Source: Pseudomonadota bacterium (GTDB taxonomy: Bacteria; Pseudomonadota; Gammaproteobacteria; Burkholderiales; Burkholderiaceae_D). Taken from it: DNA of 10,406 nt. The notes beneath the pieces are model-generated. The model did no database searches. It was not told where the DNA came from and saw nothing but the letters and a program-made list of their open reading frames with translations. Position 1 is the stretch's first letter. Every line of letters starts with the position of its first letter. A program made the translations under genes and the position numbers. The stretch is taken from contig JAEVZY010000309.1 of the NCBI GenBank assembly GCA_023392035.1, positions 1 to 10,406 of the forward strand, given 5' to 3'. This document shows, piece after piece, positions 1 to 6,599 of the stretch.

Positions 1-550
1 CGGCTGCGATGTTGGCCGTGGTGCCGGCCCCGGTGTCGGCTGCGGCGATCGCTGTCGCGTTGGCTTCGGCCTTGCTCGCTGCGGGCGATCGCTCGATGGC
101 AATGGCGGGTAATGGAGCGCGGCCATCGGCATCGCTGTTGCGTGCCACGTAGCTGGCCGGATCAGGCAGCCAGGCCGCCACTTTTTGCGGTTTGAAGGCG
201 GCGCCCGCAACCTTGCGCGGGATCGGCAACGCGCGCTTGATCGGCGCAGTAGTGCCGGGGGGTGTCTTGCTTGCGGCGGGCGCGGCTGCCGCTGCAGGGT
301 CCGGCAGTGCAGGCTCGGCAATTTGCGCCGCGGCCAGCGCCGGCATCAAGCGCTGGCCTAGAGAACCATCCGCTTCCTGCCGGCTCTGCTTGTCCTGGGC
401 CGCGCGCTGCACCACGAACAAGGGCGCGGAAGCGGCGCCGGCAATGCTGATGGCGACAATGCCATACAAGGCGTTACGTGGACGGAATAAACGGGATACG
501 GTTTTGGAAGCATCCGGCGCAAGCGCGCAAGCGGAGGACGGCTGATTCAT
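1..550 (-). CDS. Unidentified membrane-anchored protein, N-terminal part (runs off left edge)
   Basis: I do not recognise this protein. The frame is open from an ATG at 548-550 to the window edge, giving 183 codons. The first 26 residues look cytoplasmic, with basic residues around 20-25. Residues about 27-48 (start NALYGIVAIS) form one hydrophobic segment, either a membrane anchor or an uncleaved signal. The rest is low-complexity, rich in Ala and Pro with scattered Lys and Arg (for example residues 78-125), as in periplasmic linkers that precede a folded C-terminal domain. That domain would lie outside the window. A GGTGAG ribosome-binding site sits six bases before the ATG. The gene has the same orientation as the hybrid kinase upstream, with a 166-base gap, so it may have its own promoter. 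Periplasmic hydrolases or envelope-assembly proteins with this layout are possible, but nothing visible decides it. Confidence 0.6.
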   Translation of the reverse strand, partial: MNQPSSACALAPDASKTVSRLFRPRNALYGIVAISIAGAASAPLFVVQRAAQDKQSRQEADGSLGQRLMPALAAAQIAEPALPDPAAAAAPAASKTPPGTTAPIKRALPIPRKVAGAAFKPQKVAAWLPDPASYVARNSDADGRAPLPAIAIERSPAASKAEANATAIAAADTGAGTTANIAA

Positions 551-619
551 GGCGGACTCACCGGCAACGATTTGAACCACTAGGGAAGTGGCGTTACTGT
601 GGGAGCCGTCCGCTTCCCG

Positions 620-645
620 GTCAGCAATTATTAACGGCTGCTGAC
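620..645. promoter_or_regulatory. Inverted repeat in the gap upstream of the left-edge gene; possible operator
   Basis: The arms GTCAGCA (620-626) and TGCTGAC (639-645) are perfect inverted copies around an AT-rich 12-base core that reads GCCGTTAATAAT on the minus strand. This lies in the 166-base gap between the kinase stop and the left-edge gene, about 70 bases before that gene's ATG. A weak minus-strand promoter can be drawn through it (TTGGAA at 653-648, then a TAATAAT-like -10 in the core), but the spacing of 14-15 is short. A smaller hairpin, CCACT/AGTGG at 577-591, lies in the predicted leader. The site could be an operator or a weak hairpin at the end of the kinase transcript. It has no T-run, so an intrinsic terminator is less likely. 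Confidence 0.3.
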
Positions 646-716
646 ATTTCCAAACCGGATCGGGTGCTTGTCGCGCCCATGCCCAAGGTGTCTGGCCCAG
701 CTCGGGCGCAGGCGCC

Positions 717-2504
717 TCAGTGGTCCGTGCCTTTACCGTTCGGACTTTTCGCCGAGTAAGCGGCCAAGGCTTCGCTGATGTCGGCAAACTTGACTGGCTT
801 GGCGCACACCCGATCGAAACCCGCCTTCATCGCTTTTTCACGGTCTTCCGGGCTGCTGTAGCCGGATACCGCCACCAGCGGAATATGCGCCAGCTTGGCA
901 TCGGCACGCACCGCGCGCGCGAAGTCGAAACCGTTCATGTCCCCCGGCAGGCCGATGTCGCAAAAGATCAGCTCCGGCTGCCGCTCATGCGCCAGCCGCA
1001 GGCCGGAGCGGGCGTCGGGCGTGATGTCCAGTTCGCAACCCATGATTTCCAGCATATGCCGGAACAACTGGGCGAAGTCGCGATTGTCTTCAATCGCCAA
1101 TACGCGCATGCGATTGGTGCCGCGCGGACTGGCTTTCTTGTCCGGCTTGGCGGGGCTTTCCTGGGCGGCCAGCGGCAGGCGCAAGGTGAAGGTGGCGCCC
1201 TGCCCCGGCCCGGGGCTGTCGGCATCCAGCGACCCATCGTGCAAGGCGACGATCATGCGCGCAATGGTGAGGCCGAGGCCCAGGCCGCCGCCCCCGTCCT
1301 GGCGTGCCGGACTGAAGGGTTCGAAGATGCTGCGCGATCGCTCCGCCGAAAAGCCACGGCCATCGTCGGAAAAACGAATGCAAAGATTGCGGCCCTCGAT
1401 CTGGCTGGTGATGTGCAGGCTGCCCGGCGAATTGGCGAACTTGCGGGCATTGGACAGGATCTGCTCGAATACCTGGCCCAGGCGCATGCGATCGGCCGCC
1501 ACATACGCGCGGCGCTCGGCCGGGGTATGACTGACACTCACCTTGCGCTCGGCAAAGCGGCTTTCCTGCTGGCGCAGGATGCCGGCCAGGATTTCATCGG
1601 GCACCAGCGGCACCTTGGCCATGGTGGCGCGGCCGAAGGCCAGGCCCGCCACTTCCACCAGGTTGTCCAGCATCTCCGACAGCGAGCGGACCTGGCGGTG
1701 CAGGATATTGCTGGCATTGCGCAAGCGTTCGTCCTCCATGCCCACCACCTGGAACATGTCGGAAACGGCGCTGATGGCGGCGACCGGATTGCGCAGCTCA
1801 TGGCCAAGCAGGCTGACGAAACGCGCGCGCTGCCGATCGCGCTGCTCGGCGCTGGAGATGGCGGCGTCCAGCAATTGCGCCAGTTCAGGTTCGCGCTTGA
1901 GCAGGTTGGCGGCGTCTTCGTCCACCGCCAGTTCGGGGTGCAGCTGGGCGAACTTGCGCTCGGTGCCGAACCAGGAAACCAGCAGCACGATCTGCTCGGT
2001 GCGCGCCGGGCCCAGGGCGTGGGTCAGGCTGCGCCGCAACTGGGCCGCATCGCCGCGTCCGAGATACAGCGCACCGGCCAGCACCAGCACCGCCTGCTCG
2101 ATCATGCTGCCCGGCACGGGCAGCTCGGCGCGGGTCCAGGCATTCAGCGTGTCCTGGGCGCGCTTCAATTCTTCATCGGCCGGAGGCGGCACTTGCAGCA
2201 GTTGGATCAACGCCTGCAAGCTGATGACCGCGCTGGCATCCAGCACGCGGCCGGGGATGCGCAACCAGGTTGCATGGCGCAGCAGGCAATAGCGGCAGCC
2301 GGCCAGCTGCGCCAGATAGACCAGCAGGCGTTCGCGAAAGGCTGGCGGCAAGGGGCTGTCCAGCCAGGCGGCGCGCGCCATGTTCCAGAAGGAGGAAACC
2401 GCGGACCAATTGTCCGGTGTTGCACGCAGAATCGCCGGCAACATGCCAAGGCGCTGTTCAACTTCCTGTTCGTACTGCTTGAGGAGCTGGGACGTGGCCG
2501 ACAT
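717..2504 (-). CDS. Hybrid sensor histidine kinase with AhpD-like N-terminal domain and C-terminal receiver
   Basis: This 595-residue protein would sense a signal and relay phosphate from His to an attached Asp. Residues about 40-185 look like an AhpD/carboxymuconolactone decarboxylase fold carrying Glu58, Cys70-x2-Cys73 and His77. Their spacing equals Glu118, Cys130, Cys133 and His137 of mycobacterial AhpD. The kinase core follows: H-box GHELRNP with His235, N-box Asn352 (ILSNARKFA), G1 DDGRG at 380-384, and the G2 glycines 404-411. A charged linker (about 448-465) leads to a receiver with Glu472-Asp473, phosphoacceptor Asp516 (FCDIGLP), Ser547 and Lys569-Pro570. No transmembrane segment is seen, so it is probably cytoplasmic. 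There is no separate response regulator nearby and no DNA-binding output domain, so a downstream partner is unknown. The ATG start lacks a strong ribosome-binding site. Kinase and receiver are certain; redox sensing is inference. Confidence 0.95.
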   Translation of the reverse strand: MSATSQLLKQYEQEVEQRLGMLPAILRATPDNWSAVSSFWNMARAAWLDSPLPPAFRERLLVYLAQLAGCRYCLLRHATWLRIPGRVLDASAVISLQALIQLLQVPPPADEELKRAQDTLNAWTRAELPVPGSMIEQAVLVLAGALYLGRGDAAQLRRSLTHALGPARTEQIVLLVSWFGTERKFAQLHPELAVDEDAANLLKREPELAQLLDAAISSAEQRDRQRARFVSLLGHELRNPVAAISAVSDMFQVVGMEDERLRNASNILHRQVRSLSEMLDNLVEVAGLAFGRATMAKVPLVPDEILAGILRQQESRFAERKVSVSHTPAERRAYVAADRMRLGQVFEQILSNARKFANSPGSLHITSQIEGRNLCIRFSDDGRGFSAERSRSIFEPFSPARQDGGGGLGLGLTIARMIVALHDGSLDADSPGPGQGATFTLRLPLAAQESPAKPDKKASPRGTNRMRVLAIEDNRDFAQLFRHMLEIMGCELDITPDARSGLRLAHERQPELIFCDIGLPGDMNGFDFARAVRADAKLAHIPLVAVSGYSSPEDREKAMKAGFDRVCAKPVKFADISEALAAYSAKSPNGKGTDH

Positions 2505-2562
2505 CGAGTGAATCTGTAAATTGCAAGAACACAGAGAGTAGCACGGAAGCCGCGCAGCCTCC

Positions 2563-2578
2563 TTGATCCGCGCAGATC
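2563..2578. repeat. Near-perfect 16-base palindrome at the tesB stop
   Basis: On the minus strand TGATCTGC is followed directly by GCGGATCA. The two halves are inverted copies with one mismatch, which would be a G-U pair in RNA. It overlaps the TGA of the thioesterase gene and lies 59 bases before the kinase start. A purine-rich AAGGAGG follows it on the minus strand and then GC-rich sequence, with no T-run. It could be a weak terminator, or an operator for the kinase gene if that gene has its own promoter. Confidence 0.3.
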
Positions 2579-3467
2579 AGGTCGCCGGCATCGGCGAAGA
2601 AGGCTGCACCGGTTCGCTGCGCATGCGCATCAAGCCTTCCTGGGCCACGGTTGCCACCAGTACGCCGCTGGCATCGTAGACATGCGCCAGGGCCAGGCCG
2701 CGTCCGCCGGAAGCATTCGGACTGTGCATGTCAAAGCGCAGCCACTGGTCCATGCGCAGCGGTCGATGGAACCAGATCGCGTGATCCAGGCTGGCGATCT
2801 GCAGGCGCGGTTCGCCTACCCGCACGCCATGCGGCTGCAGCGCGGTCCACAGCAAACCGTAGTCGGAGACATAGGCGAACAGGGCTTCATGCAGCGCCGG
2901 ATCGTCGCCGAGCGCGAGCGGCGACTTGGTCCAGACCTGTTTCTCGGGCAAGCCCTCATGGCTGCTGAACAAGTCGCCGTGATAGGGCGTGCGAAAGTCC
3001 ACCGGCACCGGCTGGAACGGGCGGGGGCCCTGGTCGGCACGGGCTTTCCATTCGGCCAGGCGGGACGGCAGGGTTTCGGGATCGACCATGCCCAGCGCCG
3101 GCTTCTGGTGCGACAGCCCCTCCTCCTCCACCTGGAAAGAGGCCGACATCACGAAGATGCGGCGGTCGCCCTGGAACGCCACCACGCGCCGGGTGCTGAA
3201 GGAGCCGCCATCGCGCACCCGCTCCACCTCGTAGGTGAGCGGCAGCCGGTAATTGCCCGGCAACAGGAACAGCGCATGCATCGAATGCACGCGCCGGCCC
3301 TGCACCGTGGCCGAGGCCGCGTACAGGGATTGCCCCAGCACCTGGCCGCCGAACACGTTCGGGCTGCCCATGAAATGGCTGGGCCCGACATAGCGGTCAT
3401 GGCCATCGGGCTTGACCTGCAGAAGCTCAAGGACGGTCTGGGTGTTGTAAAGCGCCGGATCAAGCAT
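2577..3467 (-). CDS. tesB: Acyl-CoA thioesterase II
   Basis: This 296-residue protein hydrolyses acyl-CoA to free fatty acid and CoA in the cytoplasm. It has the double-hotdog layout of the TesB family (E. coli TesB is 286 residues). The N-terminal hotdog includes GGQVLGQSLYAA (40-51) and RDGGSFSTRRV (85-95). The C-terminal hotdog includes YVSDYGLL, LDHAIWFHRP and VAQEGLMR. By alignment with E. coli, the catalytic Asp204, Thr228 and Gln278 correspond to Asp202, Ser226 and Gln276; the Thr-to-Ser change keeps the hydroxyl. The ATG at 3465-3467 is chosen because family homology begins there and a GGGG lies six bases upstream. The frame stays open a further 99 codons into the neighbouring gene, but that part is antisense-like filler. 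It lies 83 bases after the EEP gene on the same strand, so it may belong to the same transcript. Confidence 0.95.
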   Translation of the reverse strand: MLDPALYNTQTVLELLQVKPDGHDRYVGPSHFMGSPNVFGGQVLGQSLYAASATVQGRRVHSMHALFLLPGNYRLPLTYEVERVRDGGSFSTRRVVAFQGDRRIFVMSASFQVEEEGLSHQKPALGMVDPETLPSRLAEWKARADQGPRPFQPVPVDFRTPYHGDLFSSHEGLPEKQVWTKSPLALGDDPALHEALFAYVSDYGLLWTALQPHGVRVGEPRLQIASLDHAIWFHRPLRMDQWLRFDMHSPNASGGRGLALAHVYDASGVLVATVAQEGLMRMRSEPVQPSSPMPAT

Positions 3468-3550
3468 GCTGTGCCCCGTCTGGTTCGGATCGAAGCAAAC
3501 ATGATAGGGGCAAGCGCGTGCAAACGCACTGAAGCCGGACTCTAATCCGC

Positions 3551-4297
3551 CTATTCCTGGATGCGCGCCACCAGCGGCAAATGGTCCGAAGCCAGGCGCG
3601 CCAGCAGGCTGGAATGGGCGCGCACGCTTTGCAGGCGATGGCGCGGGCGGATCCAGATCCGGTCCAGCGCAAACAGCGGCCAGCGCGAGGGAAAGGTGCG
3701 CGGCGCCGGCACCGATTGAAAATGCGAAACCAGCCAGCGCAAGGGCTTGCCCCACATGAACCATTCATTGACGTCGCCCAGGAGAATCACCGGCATCTCT
3801 TCGGTATCGAATACCTGCAGCAGGCGCTTGACCTGATCGCGCCGCTCGGCCGGAGACAGGCCGAGATGGGTGGCGATGACGCGCATCGGATGGCCATGGC
3901 AGCTGATGTCCGCATCCAGCGCCCCGCGCGGCTCGCGGCTGCCGAAGGAAATATCGAGCGCGCGGGTGGACTCGATCGGATAGCGCGAAAGGATCGCATT
4001 GCCATAGCCGCGCCCGGCAATGGTGCAAGTGCGGGCGGCAGCGGCATGCAGGCCGGTCACGCTTTGCAGCAGGGACACCACGTTGGCCATGTGGCCGCCG
4101 CCCAGCGGCACTTCCTGCAGGGCGACGATGTCGGCATCGATTTCCTGCAGCACGCCGGCCACCCGCAAGGGCGAAAACCTGCCGGCGCTGCCGACCGCGC
4201 CGTGGATATTGTAGGTGGCGATGGTCAGTGGCCAGGCGCAGGGTGCGGCCCGCGACCTGACGGCCGGCCGCGCCGACATCTGCTGCACTGCGCTCAC
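3551..4297 (-). CDS. Endonuclease/exonuclease/phosphatase (EEP) family protein, YbhP/YafD-like
   Basis: This 248-residue protein belongs to the metal-dependent EEP superfamily (DNase I, exonuclease III, inositol phosphatases, sphingomyelinases). Visible motifs in order: TYNIH with Asn30; LQE with Glu62; YGNAILSRYPI at 98-108; THLG with His144; GDVNEW with Asp175 and Asn177; LDRIW with Asp212; and SDHLP with Asp238-His239. All the expected metal and catalytic residues are present. The start is probably the GTG at 4295-4297, whose GTGA overlaps the TGA of the upstream phospholipase D gene, a sign of translational coupling. An in-frame ATG six codons later (4277-4279) is an alternative. E. coli ybhP also sits beside a PLD cardiolipin synthase gene (clsB), so a phosphodiesterase role on lipid or headgroup substrates is plausible. 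The substrate cannot be read from sequence, and nuclease activity is not excluded. Confidence 0.9.
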   Translation of the reverse strand: MSAVQQMSARPAVRSRAAPCAWPLTIATYNIHGAVGSAGRFSPLRVAGVLQEIDADIVALQEVPLGGGHMANVVSLLQSVTGLHAAAARTCTIAGRGYGNAILSRYPIESTRALDISFGSREPRGALDADISCHGHPMRVIATHLGLSPAERRDQVKRLLQVFDTEEMPVILLGDVNEWFMWGKPLRWLVSHFQSVPAPRTFPSRWPLFALDRIWIRPRHRLQSVRAHSSLLARLASDHLPLVARIQE

Positions 4298-6444
4298 TGC
4301 GCCCCCGCGCGGCGCGCCAGCAGGCGCTGCAGCAGGAAGGCGAAGCCCACCAGCAGCACCGCCACCCCGGTCAGCACGCCCAGGGTGCCGACATTGGGGT
4401 GGTGCACCGCCTGTGCCAGATTGTGGGCGAAGGTCACCGTCAGCAGGATGCCGGGCAACATGCCCAACAGCGTGCCCACGAAGAAATCGCGGAAGCGGAT
4501 ATGGGAGGCGCCGGCCACCACGTTGACGATGGTAAATGGCGCGATCGGCACCACCCGGATCACCATCATGGCGACGATGCCGCGGCGGGCGATGCGGCGC
4601 GACAGGCCATTGATGCGCGCGCCCAATACCCGGCGCACCGTCTCGCGTCCCAGCCAGGCGCCGGCGCCATAGGTGGCCATGGAAGACAGCAAGGCGCCGC
4701 CCACCGCATACAGGCTGCCGAGCCAGGGTCCGAACACGATTCCCGTCACCGCGATCAGAAGCGTGACCGGCACCATCAGCATGCCGCCAACGACATAGCA
4801 GGCCAGCACCGCCACCGGCGTGAACGGCATTTCATCGAGCTGTTCGGCGAAGTCGACCATGGAAGTCACGTTGACCACGTCGCGCAAGGGCGTGAAGCGC
4901 CAGGCCAGCGCCAGCAGGATCAAGGCGCAGGCCAAAAGCACCACGCCCAGCATGCGGCGCGGCGCCGGCTCGCGCGCCTGGCGCGGCACGAATTGCGCCA
5001 CCAGCTTTTCCGGATCGATCGGACGTTCCGGATCGAACAGGGCTTTCTCCGGAATCAGCGCATCCAGTTCGGGCGAGACCGTGAGCTGCAAGGGGCGCAG
5101 CGTGCGCGGCTGGCCGCACAGGCTTTGTACGCCGGCGAGCAAGCCTTCGCGCTCGATGCTGGCCTGCACCCTTTCCACCGGCTGTCCCAGGTGCTCGCCC
5201 AGGATGCGGGCGCGCATGCGCGCAATTGCGCGCGCAATGCGCTCGCGCTCAAGGGCCGGCCCGCGCGCTTCCACGCTCAGGTTGCATTCGGTGTCGGCCG
5301 CCATCGAGCGACTGGAGAGATTGGCCGAGCCGATGGAAAACAGGCTGTCGTCCACCGCGAACAGCTTGCTGTGCACGTTCAGGCAGCCGCTCTCCAGGCC
5401 TGGCAAATGCGGACAGTACAGGCGATAGCGATCGTGCAGATCGGCCGCCTGCAGGCGGCGCTGCATGCGCGCGCGCAACAGGCCCATGGTGGATTCTTCC
5501 AGCCAGCCGCTCTGGGTTTCGGGTGAAATCACCAGCACTTCCGGCCCGTCGGCCTGTTGCAGCCGCTGGCCGAGGGCATTGGCGATCAGGCCGGCGGTGA
5601 AATACTGGTTCTCGAAAAACAGGTGCGAACGGGCGGCGGCAATCGCATCCAGGTGCAGATGCTTGATTTCCTGGACCCCGCCTTCCCTTTCGTAGGCCGG
5701 CTCGGTGCGCGAAATCGCGACCTCGACATCGGTCAGGTCCGGCTCGATGAAGCTTGGCCACAGGTCGCCGACGGCCGCTGGCGCCGGCCGCGCCTCACGG
5801 CCGGTGGCGCGCTGCCAGCGCTGGCGCGCCAGCATGCCCAGCGCGCGTGCGCAATCGCCGTCCACCATGGCCTGCACATCATGGAAGGGACCATACAACG
5901 CGCCGTCCGGATCGCGCCGCAAGGGCTGGCGCGCGGCATGCTCGGGCGTATCCCAGCGGCTGCGGGTCAGGTCCAGGCCGCCAACAAAGGCCAGCGCGTC
6001 ATCCACCACCACCACTTTCTGGTGATGCGAACCGCCGATGGGATGCCGGCTGTCCAGCGCGAAGTGCAGGCGCTGGTGGGTGGACCAGCCCAGCTTGTAG
6101 ACCGGCAGCCATTCGCGCTCCAGCGCGTACAGCATGGCGAAATCCCAGGACAGCAGGTACAGGTGCAGGTCGGGCCTGGCGCGCACCACGCTGTGCAGGA
6201 ATTCGCCAAGCGGCCCCGGATGACCGTCGCCGGCGCCGCCCGGCACCAGCTCGATGCGGCTGTCGATATCCCAGGACAGGATCAGCACGCTGTGGCGCGC
6301 CTGGCTGATCGCCGCGCGCACGCAGCGGAAATAATCGGCAGCGTCCACCAGCATCGCCATGCGCTGCGCGCGCTCGATGCGCCAGCAGTTTCGGCCTGGC
6401 TGCAGGATGGCTGAACCCTCCTGCGCTTGTGGAAGTATTGACAT
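4294..6444 (-). CDS. Phospholipase D-like protein fused to a VTT (DedA/SNARE-associated) membrane domain
   Basis: A 716-residue two-part protein. Residues about 12-440 form a phospholipase D superfamily unit with two HKD motifs: His141-x-Lys143-x4-Asp148 (in SHHQKVVVVDD) and His358-x-Lys360-x4-Asp365 (in NVHSKLFAVDD), the latter followed by IGSANLSSRS. Both are complete, so a phosphatidyl-transfer or hydrolysis reaction such as cardiolipin synthesis or PLD is expected. Residues about 498-516 are a membrane segment. Residues about 540-680 match a VTT/DedA domain, with VPVTLLIAVTGIVFGPWLG, the RVVPIAPFTIVN motif (630-641) and GTLLGMLPG. A last helix lies at about 686-708. The start fits because the usual N-terminal ILQPGRNCWRIE is included; the ribosome-binding site is weak. 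It heads the minus-strand group and overlaps the EEP gene by four bases. Function is probably phospholipid remodelling at the inner membrane; substrate unknown. Confidence 0.93.
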   Translation of the reverse strand: MSILPQAQEGSAILQPGRNCWRIERAQRMAMLVDAADYFRCVRAAISQARHSVLILSWDIDSRIELVPGGAGDGHPGPLGEFLHSVVRARPDLHLYLLSWDFAMLYALEREWLPVYKLGWSTHQRLHFALDSRHPIGGSHHQKVVVVDDALAFVGGLDLTRSRWDTPEHAARQPLRRDPDGALYGPFHDVQAMVDGDCARALGMLARQRWQRATGREARPAPAAVGDLWPSFIEPDLTDVEVAISRTEPAYEREGGVQEIKHLHLDAIAAARSHLFFENQYFTAGLIANALGQRLQQADGPEVLVISPETQSGWLEESTMGLLRARMQRRLQAADLHDRYRLYCPHLPGLESGCLNVHSKLFAVDDSLFSIGSANLSSRSMAADTECNLSVEARGPALERERIARAIARMRARILGEHLGQPVERVQASIEREGLLAGVQSLCGQPRTLRPLQLTVSPELDALIPEKALFDPERPIDPEKLVAQFVPRQAREPAPRRMLGVVLLACALILLALAWRFTPLRDVVNVTSMVDFAEQLDEMPFTPVAVLACYVVGGMLMVPVTLLIAVTGIVFGPWLGSLYAVGGALLSSMATYGAGAWLGRETVRRVLGARINGLSRRIARRGIVAMMVIRVVPIAPFTIVNVVAGASHIRFRDFFVGTLLGMLPGILLTVTFAHNLAQAVHHPNVGTLGVLTGVAVLLVGFAFLLQRLLARRAGAQ

Positions 6445-6474
6445 GACTCATTGGATAACCGCCACAAGGGAAGT

Positions 6475-6530
6475 TCCGGTCGGCTGCCTCCGGTCAAGTG
6501 CCCGGCTTGAAGCGGCCCGGTATTGACCGG
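6475..6530. promoter_or_regulatory. Divergent promoter region with inverted repeat (PLD gene / ppnN)
   Basis: The 155-base gap between the two divergent genes (6445-6599) holds an exact 8-base inverted repeat, CCGGTCAA (6490-6497) and TTGACCGG (6523-6530), separated by 25 bases. A further TCCGGTC copy lies at 6475-6481, 14 bases from the TCCGGTC at 6489-6495. The repeats include TTGACC on both strands, which could serve as -35 elements, but no convincing -10 lies 16-18 bases away. For ppnN a TACACT at 6565-6570 could be a -10 and would give a leader of roughly 23 bases; its -35 is poor. The arrangement suits a transcription-factor binding region, but the promoters are not established. Confidence 0.35.
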
Positions 6531-6599
6531 GGACAACAGCCGCTCCGCGCTGCGCGGATGGCGCTACACTGTGCTTTCCTTCACCACTGATGAACAGTA

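Noticed and set aside
192..545. Plus-strand 117-codon frame opposite the left-edge gene
   Set aside because: It lacks a ribosome-binding site and homology, whereas the minus-strand frame has a GGTGAG site, a membrane anchor and the orientation of its neighbours.
720..2519. A 599-codon open frame on the plus strand, antisense to the kinase gene
   Set aside because: It mirrors the GC-rich kinase codons, has His/Gln/Arg-rich composition without any domain, and the opposite strand encodes unmistakable kinase and receiver motifs.
3468..3764. 99-codon N-terminal extension of the thioesterase
   Set aside because: It overlaps the EEP gene in another frame, has no TesB similarity, and the ATG at 3465-3467 fits the family start.
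4399..6414. Long plus-strand open frames opposite the PLD-VTT gene
   Set aside because: They show the His/Arg/Gln-rich composition of antisense frames in GC-rich DNA; the minus strand has both HKD motifs and the VTT domain.
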